In this document: positions 35,078 through 46,349 of the stretch, piece after piece
Layout of the letters: the number at the start of each line of letters is the position of its first letter
Position numbering within the stretch: the stretch's first letter is position 1
DNA from: Burkholderiales bacterium
GTDB lineage: Bacteria; Pseudomonadota; Gammaproteobacteria; Burkholderiales; SG8-39
Direction: 5' to 3'
NCBI GenBank assembly: GCA_020845995.1
Contig: JADLES010000149.1
Span: 1 to 50,241 of the forward strand
Length of the DNA: 50,241 bases
Made by a program: the position numbers and the translations under genes
The notes under the pieces: generated by a model
Database searches by the model: none
What the model saw: only the letters and a program-made list of their open reading frames with translations
Told to the model about the DNA's origin: nothing

Positions 35078-36295
35078 ATGACCGACCCTGCAGATTCGAA
35101 GTCCGATTCCTTCCGTTCCGGGGGGCGCCGGGGTAAGCGCGGCCTGGTCCTGGCTGTGCTCGCCGCGCTCGCCGTGCTGGGCGGCTTCCTCTGGTATGCG
35201 GCATCCGGGCCGGGGGAGGCGCCGACCAAGGGGCCGCGCTTGACGGGAAGTGGTGGCGCGGCCGCGGGCCGGCCGATTCCGGTGGGCGTGGCGACGGTGA
35301 AGCAGGGCAGCTTCGACGTCGTGCAGTTCGCGCTGGGGACGGTGACCCCGCTCAACACCGTGCAGGTGCGCAGCCGCGTCGACGGGCAGATCATGCGGAT
35401 CGCGTTCGAGGAAGGCCAGATGGTCAACGCCGGCGACCTGCTGGCGGAAATCGATCCGCGGCCGTTCGAGGTGCAGCTTACGCTGGCGAGCGGGAACCTC
35501 GCGCGCGACCAGGCGCTGCTTGAGAACGCGCGCGTGGACCTGGAGCGCTATCGCACCCTGCTCAAACAGGATTCCATCTCCCGCCAGCAGGTCGATACCC
35601 AGGAATCGCTGCTCAAGCAGTACGAAGCCGCGGTGCAGGCCGACCAGGGCGGCATCGCCAGTGCCAGGCTGAATCTCACGCATGCCAGGATCGTGGCGCC
35701 GATCTCCGGGCGCGTCGGGCTGCGGCAGGTGGACCCCGGCAATATCGTGCGCGCGGCGGATGGCCAGGGGATCGTGGTGATCACGCAGCTGCAGCCGATC
35801 GGCGTGGTGTTCCCGATCCCGGAGGATGTCCTGCCGCGGGTGATGAAGAGGCTGCGCGCGGGGGACCGCATCCCGGTGGACGCGTATGACCGCGCGCAGA
35901 AGGAGAAGCTGAGCAGCGGCCGCCTGCTGACCGCCGACAACCAGATCGACACGGCCACGGGTACCGTCAAACTGAAAGCCGAGTTCGCCAATACCGACGG
36001 CGCACTGTTCGCGAACCAGTTCGTCAACGTGCGTCTGCCCCTGGAGACGCGGCCGAATGCGATCCTCCTGCCGACGGCGGCGGTGCAGCGCGGCGCGTCC
36101 GGGACGTTCGTCTATGTCGTGAAGAGCGATATGACGGTGGCAGTCACGCCGGTGAAGCTGGGGCCCGTGCAGGGCGAGGTTTCCTCCGTCGAAAGCGGAG
36201 TAGCCGCCGGCGCGAAGGTCGTGGTCGACGGCGCGGACAGGCTTCGCGACGGAGCGAAGGTCGAACTCGTGGCGCGCGCCGGAGGGGGCGCCTGA
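35078..36295 (+). CDS. mdtA: RND efflux periplasmic adaptor subunit (MdtA type)
   Basis: The 405-residue membrane-fusion protein starts at ATG 35078. An N-terminal anchor ([20 protein letters not shown]) follows a charged [11 protein letters not shown] stretch. The biotinyl-lipoyl-like domain reads [20 protein letters not shown] and [20 protein letters not shown], then comes an alpha-hairpin (about 125-180), and the barrel segment [20 protein letters not shown] with QVDPGNIV. MdtA links RND pumps to the outer-membrane channel. It is the first gene of the MdtABC-type operon. Confidence 0.95.
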   Translation: MTDPADSKSDSFRSGGRRGKRGLVLAVLAALAVLGGFLWYAASGPGEAPTKGPRLTGSGGAAAGRPIPVGVATVKQGSFDVVQFALGTVTPLNTVQVRSRVDGQIMRIAFEEGQMVNAGDLLAEIDPRPFEVQLTLASGNLARDQALLENARVDLERYRTLLKQDSISRQQVDTQESLLKQYEAAVQADQGGIASARLNLTHARIVAPISGRVGLRQVDPGNIVRAADGQGIVVITQLQPIGVVFPIPEDVLPRVMKRLRAGDRIPVDAYDRAQKEKLSSGRLLTADNQIDTATGTVKLKAEFANTDGALFANQFVNVRLPLETRPNAILLPTAAVQRGASGTFVYVVKSDMTVAVTPVKLGPVQGEVSSVESGVAAGAKVVVDGADRLRDGAKVELVARAGGGA

Positions 36296-36320
36296 GCGCT
36301 TCGGGCGGCGCGGCCCGGCC

Positions 36321-39300
36321 ATGAATCCTTCGCGCCTTTTCATCCTGCGGCCGGTGGCGACCTCGCTGCTGATGGTCGCGATCCTGCTCGCCGGGCTGGT
36401 GGCATACCGCATGCTGCCGCTGTCGACCCTGCCCAGGTTCGACTACCCGACCATCCAGGTGGTCACGCTGTACCCCGGCGCGAGCCCGGACCTCGTCACC
36501 TCGGCGATCACCTCGCCGCTGGAGCGCCAGTTCGGCCAGATGCCCGGCCTGAACCAGATGTCCTCGACCAGTTCGGCGGGGGCTTCGGTCATCACACTGC
36601 GGTTCAACCTCGAACTCTCGCTCGACGCCGCGGAGCAGGAGGTGCAGGCCGCGATCAATGCCGCGGCGACCTATCTGCCGGGCGACCTGCCGCAGGCGCC
36701 GATCTACAGCAAGGTCAATCCGGCCGACACGCCGATTCTCACGCTGGCGCTGACCTCGCAGACGCTGCCGCTGCCCAACATCCAGTATCTCGCCGACACG
36801 CGGTTCGCCGCCAAGCTCTCCCAGGTTTCCGGCGTGGGGCTGGTCAGCATCAGCGGCGGCCAGCGGCCGTCGGTGCGCATCCAGGCCAACCCGACGGCGC
36901 TTGCCGCCTACGGACTGTCGCTCGAGGACCTGCGCGCCGCGATCGGCAGCGCGAACTCCAACCAGTCCAAGGGCGGCTTCGACGGGCCCACGCGCGCCTC
37001 GACGATCGAGGCGAACGGCCAGCTGCTTTCAGCGGACGAATTCAGGTCGATGATCGTCGCCTACCGCAACGGCGCGGCGGTGCGGCTGGCCGAGGTGGCC
37101 AAGGTCGAGGACGGCGCCGAAAACGAGCGGCTGGCGGCATGGGCCAACGACGCGCCGGCGGTCATCATCAACGTGCAGCGCCAGCCGGGCGCCAATGTCA
37201 TCGAAGTGGTCGACCGCATCAAGCGGGTATTGCCGCAGCTGCGGGCTTCCCTGCCCGCCGCCGTCGACGTCGCGGTCCTCACCGACCGCACCATCACCAT
37301 CCGCGCCTCTGTGCGCGACGTGCAGTTCGAGCTGCTGCTCGCCGTGGCGCTGGTGGTGATGGTGATGTTCCTGTTCCTGCGCAACCTGTCGGCGACCGTC
37401 ATTCCGAGCGTGGCGGTGCCGCTGTCGCTGATCGGCGCCTTCGCGGCGATGTACCTCGCCGGCTTCTCCATCAACAACCTCACCCTGATGGCGCTCACCA
37501 TCGCCACCGGATTCGTCGTCGACGACGCCATCGTCATGATCGAGAACATTTCCCGCCACATGGAGGCCGGGGACACGCCGCTGCAGGCGGCGCTGAAGGG
37601 CTCCCGGCAGATCGCGTTCACCATCATCTCGCTGACGCTGTCGCTGATCGCGGTGCTGATTCCGCTGCTGTTCATGGGCGACCTGGTCGGGCGCCTGTTC
37701 CGCGAGTTCGCAGTCACGCTCGCGGTCGCGATCCTGATCTCGGGAGTGGTGTCGCTCACCTTGACGCCGATGATGTGCGCGCGGTTCCTGCGCCGCGTAC
37801 CCGAGCGCGAGCAGGGCGACTTCTACCGCAGCAGCGGCCAGTGGTTCGAGAGGGCAATCGCGCGTTACGCGCGCATGCTGACCTGGGTTCTGGATCGCCA
37901 GGGCCCGACGCTGCTGGTGGCGATCGGCCTGCTCGCGCTGACCGTCGTGCTGTATGCGGTCATACCGAAGGGTTTCTTTCCCGTGCACGACACCGGCGCG
38001 ATCCAGGGGATATCGCGCGCCTCGCCGACGATCTCCTTTTCCTCGATGGTGCAGCGGCAGCAGGCGCTTGCCAAGGTGATCCTGGAGGATCCGGCGGTCG
38101 AGAGCCTGTCGTCGTTCATCGGCGTGGACGGCGGCAACCCGACGCTGAACACCGGGAGCTTCCTGATCAATCTCAAGCCGCTGTCCAGGCGCAAGGGCCG
38201 GGTGCTCGACGTCATCCGGCGCCTGCAGGAGCGGGCTGCGGGCGTGGAAGGAATCGTCCTCCACATGCAGCCGGTCCAGGATCTCACGCTCGAGGACCGG
38301 GTGAGCCCGAGCCAGTATCAGTTCTCGGTGGAGGACGCGAACGCCGAGGTGCTGCGCGACTGGGTGCCCAGGCTGGTCGCGCGGCTGCGCGAGGATCCGC
38401 GGCTGGCGGACGTCGTCTCCGATCAGCAGGAAGGCGGTCTGCAGGCGTACGTGGAGATCGACCGCGCGGCCGCGGCCCGCTACGGCATCACCCCATCGAT
38501 GGTCAGCAACGCGCTCTACAACGCCTTCGGCCAGCGCCCGGTTTCCACGATCTATACGCAGACCAACCAGTATCGCGTCGTGCTGGAGGTGCAGTCCGGG
38601 TTTCGCAACGGCCTGGGCGCGCTAGCCAATGTCTACCTGCCGGGCACCGTGCGGGGGCCGGGCGGGGCGCCGGGCAAGGCGCAGCCGGTGCCGCTCTCCG
38701 CGCTCGCCAAGGTAACCGAACGCACCGCGCCGCTGGTCATCAGCCGCGTCGGCCAGTTTTCCGCGGCCACCGTCTCGTTCAACCTGGCGCGCGGCGCGTC
38801 GCTAGGCGAGGCCGTGGCGGCGATCGAAGCGGCGCAGCGTGAAATCGGCCTGCCGGCGAGCGCGCAGCTCCACTACCAGGGCACGGCGCTTGCCTTCCAG
38901 GCATCGCACGCGAGTCACCTCTGGCTGATCCTCGCCGCGATCGTCACGGTGTACATCGTGCTGGGCGTGCTCTACGAAAGCTACATCCATCCCGTCACGA
39001 TCCTCTCGACGCTGCCCTCGGCCGGAGTGGGGGCGCTGCTCGCGTTGCAGCTCGGCGGGCACGATCTCGGCGTGATCGCGATCATCGGCATCATCCTGCT
39101 GATCGGCATCGTCAAGAAGAACGCGATCCTGATGATCGATTTCGCTCTCGATGCGCAGCGCGAGCAGCGCCTGGCGCCGCGCGAGGCGATCTTCCAGGCC
39201 TGCCTGCTGCGCTTTCGCCCGATCATGATGACCACCATGGCGGCGCTGCTCGGCGCGCTGCCGCTGATGATCGGCTGGGGCGTGGGCGCCGAGCTGCGCC

Positions 39301-39461
39301 ACCCGCTCGGCATCACCATGGTCGGCGGCCTGCTGGTCAGCCAGGTGCTGACCCTGTTCACCACCCCCGTCGTCTACCTCGCGTTCGACCGGCTCGCGAG
39401 CAGGGAACATGAGGAGCGCGAGCGCTTGCGCGCCGCCGCCTCCGGCGGCGAGGCGCCATGA
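36321..39461 (+). CDS. mdtB: RND efflux transporter permease, first subunit (MdtB type)
   Basis: The 1046-residue RND permease starts [19 protein letters not shown]. It has 12 helices and two large periplasmic loops. Proton-relay Asp pair: [16 protein letters not shown] in the fourth helix region. The segments [20 protein letters not shown] and [20 protein letters not shown] are typical MdtB/MdtC landmarks. It forms a heterotrimer with MdtC and uses the proton gradient to expel substrates such as bile salts or other amphiphiles. It lies 25 bases after mdtA. Confidence 0.95.
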   Translation: MNPSRLFILRPVATSLLMVAILLAGLVAYRMLPLSTLPRFDYPTIQVVTLYPGASPDLVTSAITSPLERQFGQMPGLNQMSSTSSAGASVITLRFNLELSLDAAEQEVQAAINAAATYLPGDLPQAPIYSKVNPADTPILTLALTSQTLPLPNIQYLADTRFAAKLSQVSGVGLVSISGGQRPSVRIQANPTALAAYGLSLEDLRAAIGSANSNQSKGGFDGPTRASTIEANGQLLSADEFRSMIVAYRNGAAVRLAEVAKVEDGAENERLAAWANDAPAVIINVQRQPGANVIEVVDRIKRVLPQLRASLPAAVDVAVLTDRTITIRASVRDVQFELLLAVALVVMVMFLFLRNLSATVIPSVAVPLSLIGAFAAMYLAGFSINNLTLMALTIATGFVVDDAIVMIENISRHMEAGDTPLQAALKGSRQIAFTIISLTLSLIAVLIPLLFMGDLVGRLFREFAVTLAVAILISGVVSLTLTPMMCARFLRRVPEREQGDFYRSSGQWFERAIARYARMLTWVLDRQGPTLLVAIGLLALTVVLYAVIPKGFFPVHDTGAIQGISRASPTISFSSMVQRQQALAKVILEDPAVESLSSFIGVDGGNPTLNTGSFLINLKPLSRRKGRVLDVIRRLQERAAGVEGIVLHMQPVQDLTLEDRVSPSQYQFSVEDANAEVLRDWVPRLVARLREDPRLADVVSDQQEGGLQAYVEIDRAAAARYGITPSMVSNALYNAFGQRPVSTIYTQTNQYRVVLEVQSGFRNGLGALANVYLPGTVRGPGGAPGKAQPVPLSALAKVTERTAPLVISRVGQFSAATVSFNLARGASLGEAVAAIEAAQREIGLPASAQLHYQGTALAFQASHASHLWLILAAIVTVYIVLGVLYESYIHPVTILSTLPSAGVGALLALQLGGHDLGVIAIIGIILLIGIVKKNAILMIDFALDAQREQRLAPREAIFQACLLRFRPIMMTTMAALLGALPLMIGWGVGAELRHPLGITMVGGLLVSQVLTLFTTPVVYLAFDRLASREHEERERLRAAASGGEAP

Positions 39462-39467
39462 AGGAGG
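39461..39467 (+). promoter_or_regulatory. Ribosome-binding site placing the mdtC start at CTG
   Basis: AAGGAGG at 39461-39467, beginning at the last base of the mdtB stop codon, is the strongest ribosome-binding sequence nearby. It lies four bases before CTG 39472. Translation from there gives [16 protein letters not shown] after the initiator, which aligns with the start of MdtC homologues. No ATG, GTG or TTG follows at a suitable distance. Confidence 0.6.
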
Positions 39468-39471
39468 CCGC

Positions 39472-42400
39472 CTGAACGTCTCGGACCCCTTCATCCGGCG
39501 CCCGGTCGCGACCACGCTGCTCACGATCGGCGTCACGCTCGCCGGGGCGGCGGCGTTCGAGCTTCTGCCGGTCTCGCCGCTACCGCAGGTGGATCTGCCG
39601 ACCATCTCGGTTTCGGCGTCGCTGCCGGGCGCGAGCCCCGAGACGATGGCTGCCTCGGTGGCGACGCCGCTCGAGCGCGCGCTGGGGCGCATCTCGGGCA
39701 TCAGCGAGATGACCTCGACCAGCGGCCTGGGATCCACGCGCATCGTCCTGCAGTTCGATCTCGGCCGCGACATCAATGGCGCCGCGCGAGAGGTGCAGGC
39801 GGCGCTGAACGCCGCGCGCGGCGCGCTCCCCGCGGGCGTCGGCAACAACCCCACGTACCGCAAGGTCAACCCGACGATGGCGCCGATCATGGTTCTCGGG
39901 CTCACCTCCAGCACGATGACCCAGGGGCAGATGTACGACGCGGCCGCCACCGTCATTGCGCCCAAGCTGTCCCAGGTCGAGGGCGTGGGCCAGGTGCAGG
40001 TCGGCGGCAGCTCGCTGCCCGCCGTGCGGGTGGAGATCAACCCGCGGGCGCTGTTCAAGTACGGCATCGGCTTCGAGGAAGTGCGCGCCGCGCTCGCCGC
40101 GGAGAACGCCAACCGGCCAAAGGGCGCCGTCGAGAGCGCCGACCGCTACTGGCAGATCGAGGCCAACGACCAGGCGAGGAACGCGGCCGAATTCATTCCG
40201 CTGGTCATCGCCTACCGCCACGGCGCGCCGGTGGGCCTCACCGACGTCGCCGAAGTGGTCGATTCCGTGCAGGACCTGCGCAACGCCGGATCATCCAACG
40301 GCAAGCCATCGGTGCTGCTGACGATCTACCGGCAGCCGAACGCCAACATCATCGAAACCGCCGACCGCGTCAATGCGCTCCTGCCCGTGCTGCGCGCCTC
40401 CATTCCGAGCGCGATCGACCTCGCGGTCACGATGGACCGGACGATCACGATCCGCGCCTCGATGCGCGACGCCGGCAGAACGCTGGTGCTCTCCGTGGCG
40501 CTGGTCGTGCTGGTGGTGTTCCTGTTCCTGCGCAACCTGCGCGCGGCGCTGATCCCCAGCGTCGCGGTGCCGGTATCGCTGATCACCACGTTCGGCATCA
40601 TGCAGCTGTGCGGCTACAGCCTCAACATCGTGACGCTGATGGCGCTGGCGATCGCGGCGGGCTTCGTGGTCGACGATGCGATCGTGGTCCTGGAGAACGC
40701 CGTGCGCCACATCGAGCGCGGCATGGCGCCGGCGGAGGCGGCGCGCGTCGGCGCCGTCGAGGTCGGCTTTACCGTGGTGGCGATGACCCTTTCGCTGGTC
40801 GCGGTGTTCATTCCCCTGTTGCTGATGGGCGGCTACGTCGGCAGTTTCTTTCGCGAGTTCGCGGTGACGCTGTCGGCGGCGGTGCTGGTCTCGCTGGCGG
40901 TGTCGCTGACGACGACGCCCATGATGTGTGCCCGTCTGCTCAAGCCGGCCGCCGAACGCGGCAGGAGCCGGTTCGATCTCTGGAGCGCGCGCGGCTTCGC
41001 CGCCCTGCTGCGCGGCTACGAGCGCACGCTCGCCTGGGCGCTGGAGCGCGCGCCGCTGATCGCGCTGATCCTGCTCGGCACCGTGGCGCTCAACGTCGTT
41101 CTGTACGTGGTCGTGCCGAAGGGCTTCTTTCCGCGGCAGGATACCGGCCAGCTGAGCGGCCGCATCCAGGCCGACCAGAGCATCTCGTTCGCGGCGATGC
41201 GCCAGAAGCTCGACGATTTCGTCGCCGTCGTTCGCGCCGACCCGGCGGTCGAGAACGTGGTCGGCTTCACCGGCGGCGGCAACACGGGTTCGCTGTACGT
41301 GAAGCTGAAGCCGCTTGCCGAGCGCAAGGAGAGCGCCGACAAGGTGATTGCGCGGCTGCGCACGCGGCTGGCGACCGAACCGGGCGCGAACCTGATCCTG
41401 AATCCAGTCCAGGACATTCGCGTCGGCGGTAGGGCGACGCGCGCGACCTACCAGTACACGCTGCAGGCAGACGATCTCGAGGAATTGCGGGCCTGGGACC
41501 CGCGCATCCGGGAGGCGCTGGCGCGGCTGCCCGAACTGGTCGACGTCAATACCGACTGGCAGAGCAAGGGCCTGTCGACCTTCATCGAGATCGACCGCGA
41601 TGCCGCCGCGCGGCTCGGAGTGACGGCCAAGCAGATCGACGCCACCCTCAATGACGCCTTCGCGCAGCGGCTGGTATCGACGATCTTCGCGCCGCTGAAC
41701 CAGTACCGCGTCGTCATGGAAGCGGCGCCGGAATTCTGGCAATCCCCCGACTCCCTGAACCTGATGTACGTCAGCGGGCCGGGGGGGACGCAGGTGCCGT
41801 TCTCGCAATTCGCGCGCCACCGGCCGGTCGAATCGTCGCTGGGAGTGAATCACCAGTCGCAGTTCGTCGCCTCGACCATTTCCTTCAATCTTGCCGAGGG
41901 CGTATCGCTGTCGCAGGCGACGCGGGCGATCGACGACGCCATGGCGCGCATGAGCGTGCCGGTGACGATCCGCGGCGGCTTCCAGGGCACCGCGCGCGCC
42001 TACCGCGCGGCGGTGGCGAGCCAGCCGGTCCTCATCCTCACGGCGCTGCTGACCCTGTACATCGTGTTCGGCATCCTGTACGAGAGCCTGGTTCACCCCA
42101 TCACCATCCTCTCGACGCTGCCATCGGCGGGCGTTGGCGCGATCCTCGCGCAGATGCTGTTCGGGATGGATTTCAGCATCGTCGCGCTGGTCGGCGTGTT
42201 CATGCTGATCGGCATCGTGCAGAAGAACGCCATCATGATGATCGATTTCGCCCTGGTCGCGGAGCGTCGCGCGAAGAAGAGTCCGCGCGAGGCCATCTTC
42301 GAGGCCTGCCTGCTGCGCTTCCGGCCGATCCTGATGACCACCCTCGCCGCCCTGCTCGCCGCGGTGCCGCTCGCCCTGGGCAAGGGGGAAGGCGCGGATT

Positions 42401-42570
42401 TTCGCCAGCCGCTGGGGATCGCGATCGGCGGCGGCCTGATCCTGAGCCAGCTTCTCACCCTGTACACTACGCCGGTCGTGTATCTGTACATCGATCGCTT
42501 CGGCAAGTGGCTCGGCGGCCTGCGGCGCGCTCGCGACTCGGCGCTGGCGCCCGGTGGAGTGAAATCATGA
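39472..42570 (+). CDS. mdtC: RND efflux transporter permease, second subunit (MdtC type), CTG start likely
   Basis: The 1032-residue RND permease has landmarks [39 protein letters not shown], the proton-relay pair [18 protein letters not shown] and [18 protein letters not shown]. It pairs with MdtB in the inner-membrane trimer. The start needs attention: ATG 39409 opens a frame inside mdtB giving a Pro/Arg-rich prefix ([13 protein letters not shown]), while CTG 39472 aligns with family N-termini and has AAGGAGG four bases upstream. I favour CTG. The stop overlaps the outer-membrane factor start (ATGA). Confidence 0.93.
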   Translation: MNVSDPFIRRPVATTLLTIGVTLAGAAAFELLPVSPLPQVDLPTISVSASLPGASPETMAASVATPLERALGRISGISEMTSTSGLGSTRIVLQFDLGRDINGAAREVQAALNAARGALPAGVGNNPTYRKVNPTMAPIMVLGLTSSTMTQGQMYDAAATVIAPKLSQVEGVGQVQVGGSSLPAVRVEINPRALFKYGIGFEEVRAALAAENANRPKGAVESADRYWQIEANDQARNAAEFIPLVIAYRHGAPVGLTDVAEVVDSVQDLRNAGSSNGKPSVLLTIYRQPNANIIETADRVNALLPVLRASIPSAIDLAVTMDRTITIRASMRDAGRTLVLSVALVVLVVFLFLRNLRAALIPSVAVPVSLITTFGIMQLCGYSLNIVTLMALAIAAGFVVDDAIVVLENAVRHIERGMAPAEAARVGAVEVGFTVVAMTLSLVAVFIPLLLMGGYVGSFFREFAVTLSAAVLVSLAVSLTTTPMMCARLLKPAAERGRSRFDLWSARGFAALLRGYERTLAWALERAPLIALILLGTVALNVVLYVVVPKGFFPRQDTGQLSGRIQADQSISFAAMRQKLDDFVAVVRADPAVENVVGFTGGGNTGSLYVKLKPLAERKESADKVIARLRTRLATEPGANLILNPVQDIRVGGRATRATYQYTLQADDLEELRAWDPRIREALARLPELVDVNTDWQSKGLSTFIEIDRDAAARLGVTAKQIDATLNDAFAQRLVSTIFAPLNQYRVVMEAAPEFWQSPDSLNLMYVSGPGGTQVPFSQFARHRPVESSLGVNHQSQFVASTISFNLAEGVSLSQATRAIDDAMARMSVPVTIRGGFQGTARAYRAAVASQPVLILTALLTLYIVFGILYESLVHPITILSTLPSAGVGAILAQMLFGMDFSIVALVGVFMLIGIVQKNAIMMIDFALVAERRAKKSPREAIFEACLLRFRPILMTTLAALLAAVPLALGKGEGADFRQPLGIAIGGGLILSQLLTLYTTPVVYLYIDRFGKWLGGLRRARDSALAPGGVKS

Positions 42571-43922
42571 CGTCCTGCCTGGCTCGATCGATCTTCGCGA
42601 ACCGCGTTCTTGCCGTGGCGATGGCGGTCGCGGGGGGGGCTTCTTGCACCGCGGTGGGCCCCGACTACGAGCGGCCGCCGGTCGAGGTGCCGCCCGCGTA
42701 CAAGCAAACGGGCGACTCGAAGTCGGCGCAGGCGAAGGCGCCGCTGCCGCGCGAGCGCTGGTGGGAGCTGTTCGGCGACCGGGAGCTGAACGCGCTCGTG
42801 GAGCGCGTCGAGGTGGCGAATCACAGCATCCAGGCCGTCGAAGCCCGCGTGCGCCAGGCTGCGGCGCTCGTGAACGTGGCGGGCGCGCCCGCGTATCCCA
42901 CGCTGGGTGTCGGCACCCAGAACAAGCACGCCGGCTTCGCGGCCGCCTGGGAGCCGGACTTGTGGGGCCGCGTGCGGCGCGGCGTGGAGGCGGGCACGGC
43001 GACGTACGAGGCGAGCGTGGACGAGCTGGCCGCGGCAAAGCTCTCGGTGCAGGCGCAGGTTGCGCAGCGGTATTTCCTGCTGCGAACCCATGACGCCGAA
43101 CTGCGGCTGCTGCGCGAGAACGTCGGCAGGTACGAAAAGGCGCTGCAGCTCAACCGCAATCAGTACGCGGTCGGCGTCGCCTCGCGCGGCAATGTCGTGC
43201 AGGCGGAGGCGCAGCTCAATTCGACGCGCGCGCAGACGCTGGATGTGGAGCTGACCCGCGCCCAGCTCGAGCATTCCCTGGCGGTCCTGATCGGCAAGCC
43301 GCCCGCGCAGTTCAGCGTGCCGGCGAGCGCGTGGACCGGCGCGATTCCTTCGATCGCGCCCACGCTGCCCTCGGAGCTGCTGCTGCGGCGGCCCGACATC
43401 GCCGCGGCGGAGCGCAAGATGGCGGCGGCGAACGCGCAGATCGGCGTCGCCCATGCCGCCTATCTGCCCTCGGTGCGCCTGTTCGGCGGAGGCGCCATCG
43501 GCATCGGACTGGCCGGGGGACTGGCGGTGGCGCAGGCGCTGCTCGACGGCGGGCTGCGGGACGCGCAGACCACCCGGTACTCGGAGGCCTACGTGGAGAC
43601 CGTCGCCTTGTACCGGCAGGCCGTCCTCACGGCGTTCCGAGAGGTGGAAGACAACCTTGCCGCGCTGCGCATCCTGGAGCGCGAGGCCGACGTGCAGGCG
43701 ACGAGCGCGAAGGCGGCGCGCGAATCCGTGGCGATCATGGAGAATCAGTACCGCGCGGGGATCGTGAATTACCTGTCGGTCGTCATCGTGCAGTCGGCGG
43801 CGCTGACCAACGAGCGCGCCGAGCTGGCGATCCTCGGCCGACGCCTGGTCGCCACGGTGAACCTGATCGAGGCGCTGGGCGGCGGCTGGGAAGCGGAAGC
43901 AGCCAAGCCCGCGGCAAAGTAG
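42567..43922 (+). CDS. RND efflux outer membrane lipoprotein (OprM/NodT type) with shortened loops
   Basis: The 451-residue TolC-family channel starts at ATG 42567 with a lipoprotein-like signal (Cys in [15 protein letters not shown]). Helical regions are complete: [79 protein letters not shown]. Where OprM-type proteins have two beta-strand pairs joined by exposed loops, this protein has only short Gly/Ala-rich segments ([40 protein letters not shown]). It probably forms the outer-membrane exit for the pump encoded immediately upstream. Confidence 0.85.
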   Translation: MTSCLARSIFANRVLAVAMAVAGGASCTAVGPDYERPPVEVPPAYKQTGDSKSAQAKAPLPRERWWELFGDRELNALVERVEVANHSIQAVEARVRQAAALVNVAGAPAYPTLGVGTQNKHAGFAAAWEPDLWGRVRRGVEAGTATYEASVDELAAAKLSVQAQVAQRYFLLRTHDAELRLLRENVGRYEKALQLNRNQYAVGVASRGNVVQAEAQLNSTRAQTLDVELTRAQLEHSLAVLIGKPPAQFSVPASAWTGAIPSIAPTLPSELLLRRPDIAAAERKMAAANAQIGVAHAAYLPSVRLFGGGAIGIGLAGGLAVAQALLDGGLRDAQTTRYSEAYVETVALYRQAVLTAFREVEDNLAALRILEREADVQATSAKAARESVAIMENQYRAGIVNYLSVVIVQSAALTNERAELAILGRRLVATVNLIEALGGGWEAEAAKPAAK

Positions 43923-44921
43923 CTACGCGCCGCGCGCCGCCGGCGCGGCAGCCAGCGCCAGGCGCAGCCGCCGCCCGTCCTCGGCGTGAAAGCGGCCGCT
44001 TTGCAGCGAATACGAGCGCACGCAGACCCGCAGGCGCCAGCCGCTCGCCGCGCGGGAGATCCGGTACAGGTGGTAGGTTGCGTTACGCTCGGCCTTGCTG
44101 CCGACGGCCGAAGCGGACGGCACGCCGATCGCCAGATTGCGCCCGAGGCCCGGGTCGAGATAGGCCGCGGCGGAGAGATGCGCGTGCCCGTGCAGCAGCA
44201 GCTCGACCTGATGGTGCCGGAGCATGTCGCGCAGCGCCGCGCCGTCGCGCAGCGACTTGCGCCAGCGCACCGTGCGCGCGGCCGGCGGGTGGTGCAGCAT
44301 GACGATGCGGAACAGGCCCGCGCCGGCGGTCTGCTCCAGCATGCGGCCGAGGCGCTGCAGCTGGGCTTCGCCCAGGCGCCCCGAAGCAAGGAACGGCGCC
44401 GAGGGCTGCGCCGTCGACAGGCCGATCAAGGCGACCGGGCGGCGGATGCGCAGGCTCGGAAACGATCCCTCGGTCCATGCGGCTTCGCCGGCCTCGTCGC
44501 TTTTCATGTAGGGCGCCCACTGCGCGAATGTCTCCCGCCAGGGCTCGCGCACGTAGGCATCGTGATTGCCGGGGATGACGGTGATCCCGTCGGCGCCGCC
44601 CAGTTGCGCGAGCCAGGCCGCGGCCTGCCGGAACTCCTGCGGCAGGCCGAGATGCGTGAGATCGCCGGTGATCGCGATGTGATCGGGTTGCTCCGAGCGC
44701 AGATCCGCGCGCAGCGCCTCGAGCACCTCGGCGCGGTGCTCATGGCGGCGCCGGAGCCACCACGAGGCGTAGCCCAGCACGCGTTTGCTCAGCAGCGCGC
44801 GCGGGCTCAGGTTCTCGAGCGACGACAGGTGCAGGTCGGACAGGTGCGCGAGCGCAAACTCGGAAGCCGGCGGCGCGCCGTGGCGCTGATCCGCGTCGAA
44901 TTCGAGCGCCATCTCGGCCAT
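43923..44921 (-). CDS. Calcineurin-like metallophosphoesterase
   Basis: The 332-residue protein has the full binuclear-metal set: Asp29 and His31 in LSDLHLS, GDLTHLG, GNHDAYV, the catalytic LHHPPA and GHAHLS. The family hydrolyses phosphomono- or diesters, including cyclic nucleotides and lipid-linked substrates such as UDP-diacylglucosamine. No signal peptide is evident, so it is probably cytoplasmic. It converges on the outer-membrane factor without any spacer and diverges from the Tam41-like gene by 11 bases, suggesting a related function there. ATG 44912 is an alternative start. Confidence 0.88.
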   Translation of the reverse strand: MAEMALEFDADQRHGAPPASEFALAHLSDLHLSSLENLSPRALLSKRVLGYASWWLRRRHEHRAEVLEALRADLRSEQPDHIAITGDLTHLGLPQEFRQAAAWLAQLGGADGITVIPGNHDAYVREPWRETFAQWAPYMKSDEAGEAAWTEGSFPSLRIRRPVALIGLSTAQPSAPFLASGRLGEAQLQRLGRMLEQTAGAGLFRIVMLHHPPAARTVRWRKSLRDGAALRDMLRHHQVELLLHGHAHLSAAAYLDPGLGRNLAIGVPSASAVGSKAERNATYHLYRISRAASGWRLRVCVRSYSLQSGRFHAEDGRRLRLALAAAPAARGA

Positions 44922-44932
44922 GCGGTTAGTAT

Positions 44933-45889
44933 ATGACGCCAGAGGAAGGCGAATCGGCGATGCATGCGACGCTGGAGCAGGTCATCGAGCGCCAGCTGGA
45001 TGCCCGCGCGCCGGACGCCGTCGCGGCCCTTGGCGAGCGCCTGCGCGCGCGCTTCGGGCGGCATGCCCTGGCGGTGCTCTTCTACGGTTCCTGCCGGCGC
45101 GCCGGCGACGATGCGGGCGGCATCGTCGATCTGTACCTCCTCGTCGACGACTACCGCGCGGCCCATGGAAGCTGGTTGTCGGCGCTTGCCAACCGGGTCC
45201 TGGCGCCGAACGTCTACTATCTGGAACTCGCCTTTGCCGGCCGCGCCGCGCGCGCCAAGTATGCGCTCGTGGCGATGGATCACTTCGAGCGCGGCACGGC
45301 GCGCTGGTTTCATCCCTATCTCTGGGCGCGGTTCGCGCAGCCCTGCGGCCTGCTGTATGCCGCCGACGGGGACGCCCGCCGTCGCGTTGTCCGTGCGCTG
45401 GCCGCGGCGGCCACGACGTTCGCCGAGAAGACGCTGGCGCGCCTGCCCGCGGAGTTCGACGCGGAGGCGCTGTGGACGCAAGGCCTGCTGCTCAGCTACG
45501 GGGCGGAACTGCGCGCCGAGCGACCGGAAAGGGTCCGCGGCCTGGTCGCCGGTGCCGCGTCCGAGCTGCGGGCGATCACGTGCGCGCTCGCGGCAGAAAA
45601 GCGCTGGACCGTCCTGCGCCCGGGCGTCTACGCCAACCCGACGGCGCGTGTCCGGCGTTGGGCGAGCGCGATCGGCTGGGGCGCGCGCCGCGCGCAGGGC
45701 AAGGCGCTCAGCATTCTGCGGCTGCTGAAGGCATCGTTCACGTTCGACGGCGGGCTGCCGTATCTCGCCTGGAAGATCCAGCGCCATTCCGGCGTGCAGC
45801 TCGAGATCACCCCGTTCATGCGCCGCTTCCCGCGCCTCGGCGCGATGGGCGCGTTCTGGCGGACCTGGCGGGGCGGAGGATTCCGCTAG
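44933..45889 (+). CDS. Bacterial Tam41/Mmp37-like nucleotidyltransferase (CDP-diacylglycerol synthase relative)
   Basis: The 318-residue protein shows in order the landmarks of mitochondrial Tam41: LFYGSCRRAGD (GS motif), IVDLYLLVDDYRAAH (metal-binding Asp residues), PNVYYLEL, AKYALVAMDHF, the RFAQPCGLLYAADG region, LWTQGLLLSYGAELRAE and C-terminal GGLPYLAWKIQRHSGV. Tam41 makes CDP-diacylglycerol from phosphatidate and CTP. Here the substrate is unknown; a lipid or head-group phosphate is plausible. The start is ATG 44933, or ATG 44960, which has GGAAGG upstream and would remove nine residues. It is followed by the HIT gene. Confidence 0.68.
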   Translation: MTPEEGESAMHATLEQVIERQLDARAPDAVAALGERLRARFGRHALAVLFYGSCRRAGDDAGGIVDLYLLVDDYRAAHGSWLSALANRVLAPNVYYLELAFAGRAARAKYALVAMDHFERGTARWFHPYLWARFAQPCGLLYAADGDARRRVVRALAAAATTFAEKTLARLPAEFDAEALWTQGLLLSYGAELRAERPERVRGLVAGAASELRAITCALAAEKRWTVLRPGVYANPTARVRRWASAIGWGARRAQGKALSILRLLKASFTFDGGLPYLAWKIQRHSGVQLEITPFMRRFPRLGAMGAFWRTWRGGGFR

Positions 45890-45916
45890 TCGGGATCGCC
45901 GAAAAGAGGAACGATC

Positions 45917-46348
45917 ATGAATGCCACCATGCGCAAGTTCGGCTATCCCGCTTCGCTGCTGCATGAATACGCAAGCTGGGTCGTTCTGCTGCGGCCGGCG
46001 CAGCCGACGCTCGGCAGCCTGGTCCTTGCCTGCAGGGAGGAGGCGGCCGCCCTGGGCGCGGTCTCCAGCGCCGCCTACGCCGAACTGGCGGTTGCGACGG
46101 CGGACATCGAGCGGGTCCTGCGACGGCAATTCGATTTCCAGAAGATCAACTACCTGGCGCTGATGATGGTCGATCCGCACGTGCATTTTCACGTCATCCC
46201 GAGATACTCGGGCGCGCGCGATTTCGAAGGCTGCGCATGCGGGGATCCCGGGTGGCCGAAAACACCCGACCTGTCCGTCAGCCTCCCGTTGACGCCCGCG
46301 CAGATGAGCGCCCTGCACGCCAGACTGCGCTCGCGCTGGAGCGGCTAG
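45917..46348 (+). CDS. HIT-family nucleotide hydrolase/transferase
   Basis: The 143-residue protein carries the histidine triad HVHFHVIP (His88, His90, His92), preceded by FQKINYLALMMVDP, the typical Ap4A-hydrolase-like arrangement. A Cys/Gly/Trp-rich tail (FEGCACGDPGWPKTPDLSVS) follows. HIT proteins cleave or transfer nucleotidyl groups. It lies 27 bases after the Tam41-like gene in the same direction, suggesting a shared role around a CDP- or nucleotide-linked intermediate. ATG 45929 is a close alternative start. It converges on the cNMP-binding gene, one base apart. Confidence 0.88.
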   Translation: MNATMRKFGYPASLLHEYASWVVLLRPAQPTLGSLVLACREEAAALGAVSSAAYAELAVATADIERVLRRQFDFQKINYLALMMVDPHVHFHVIPRYSGARDFEGCACGDPGWPKTPDLSVSLPLTPAQMSALHARLRSRWSG

Positions 46349-46349
46349 G

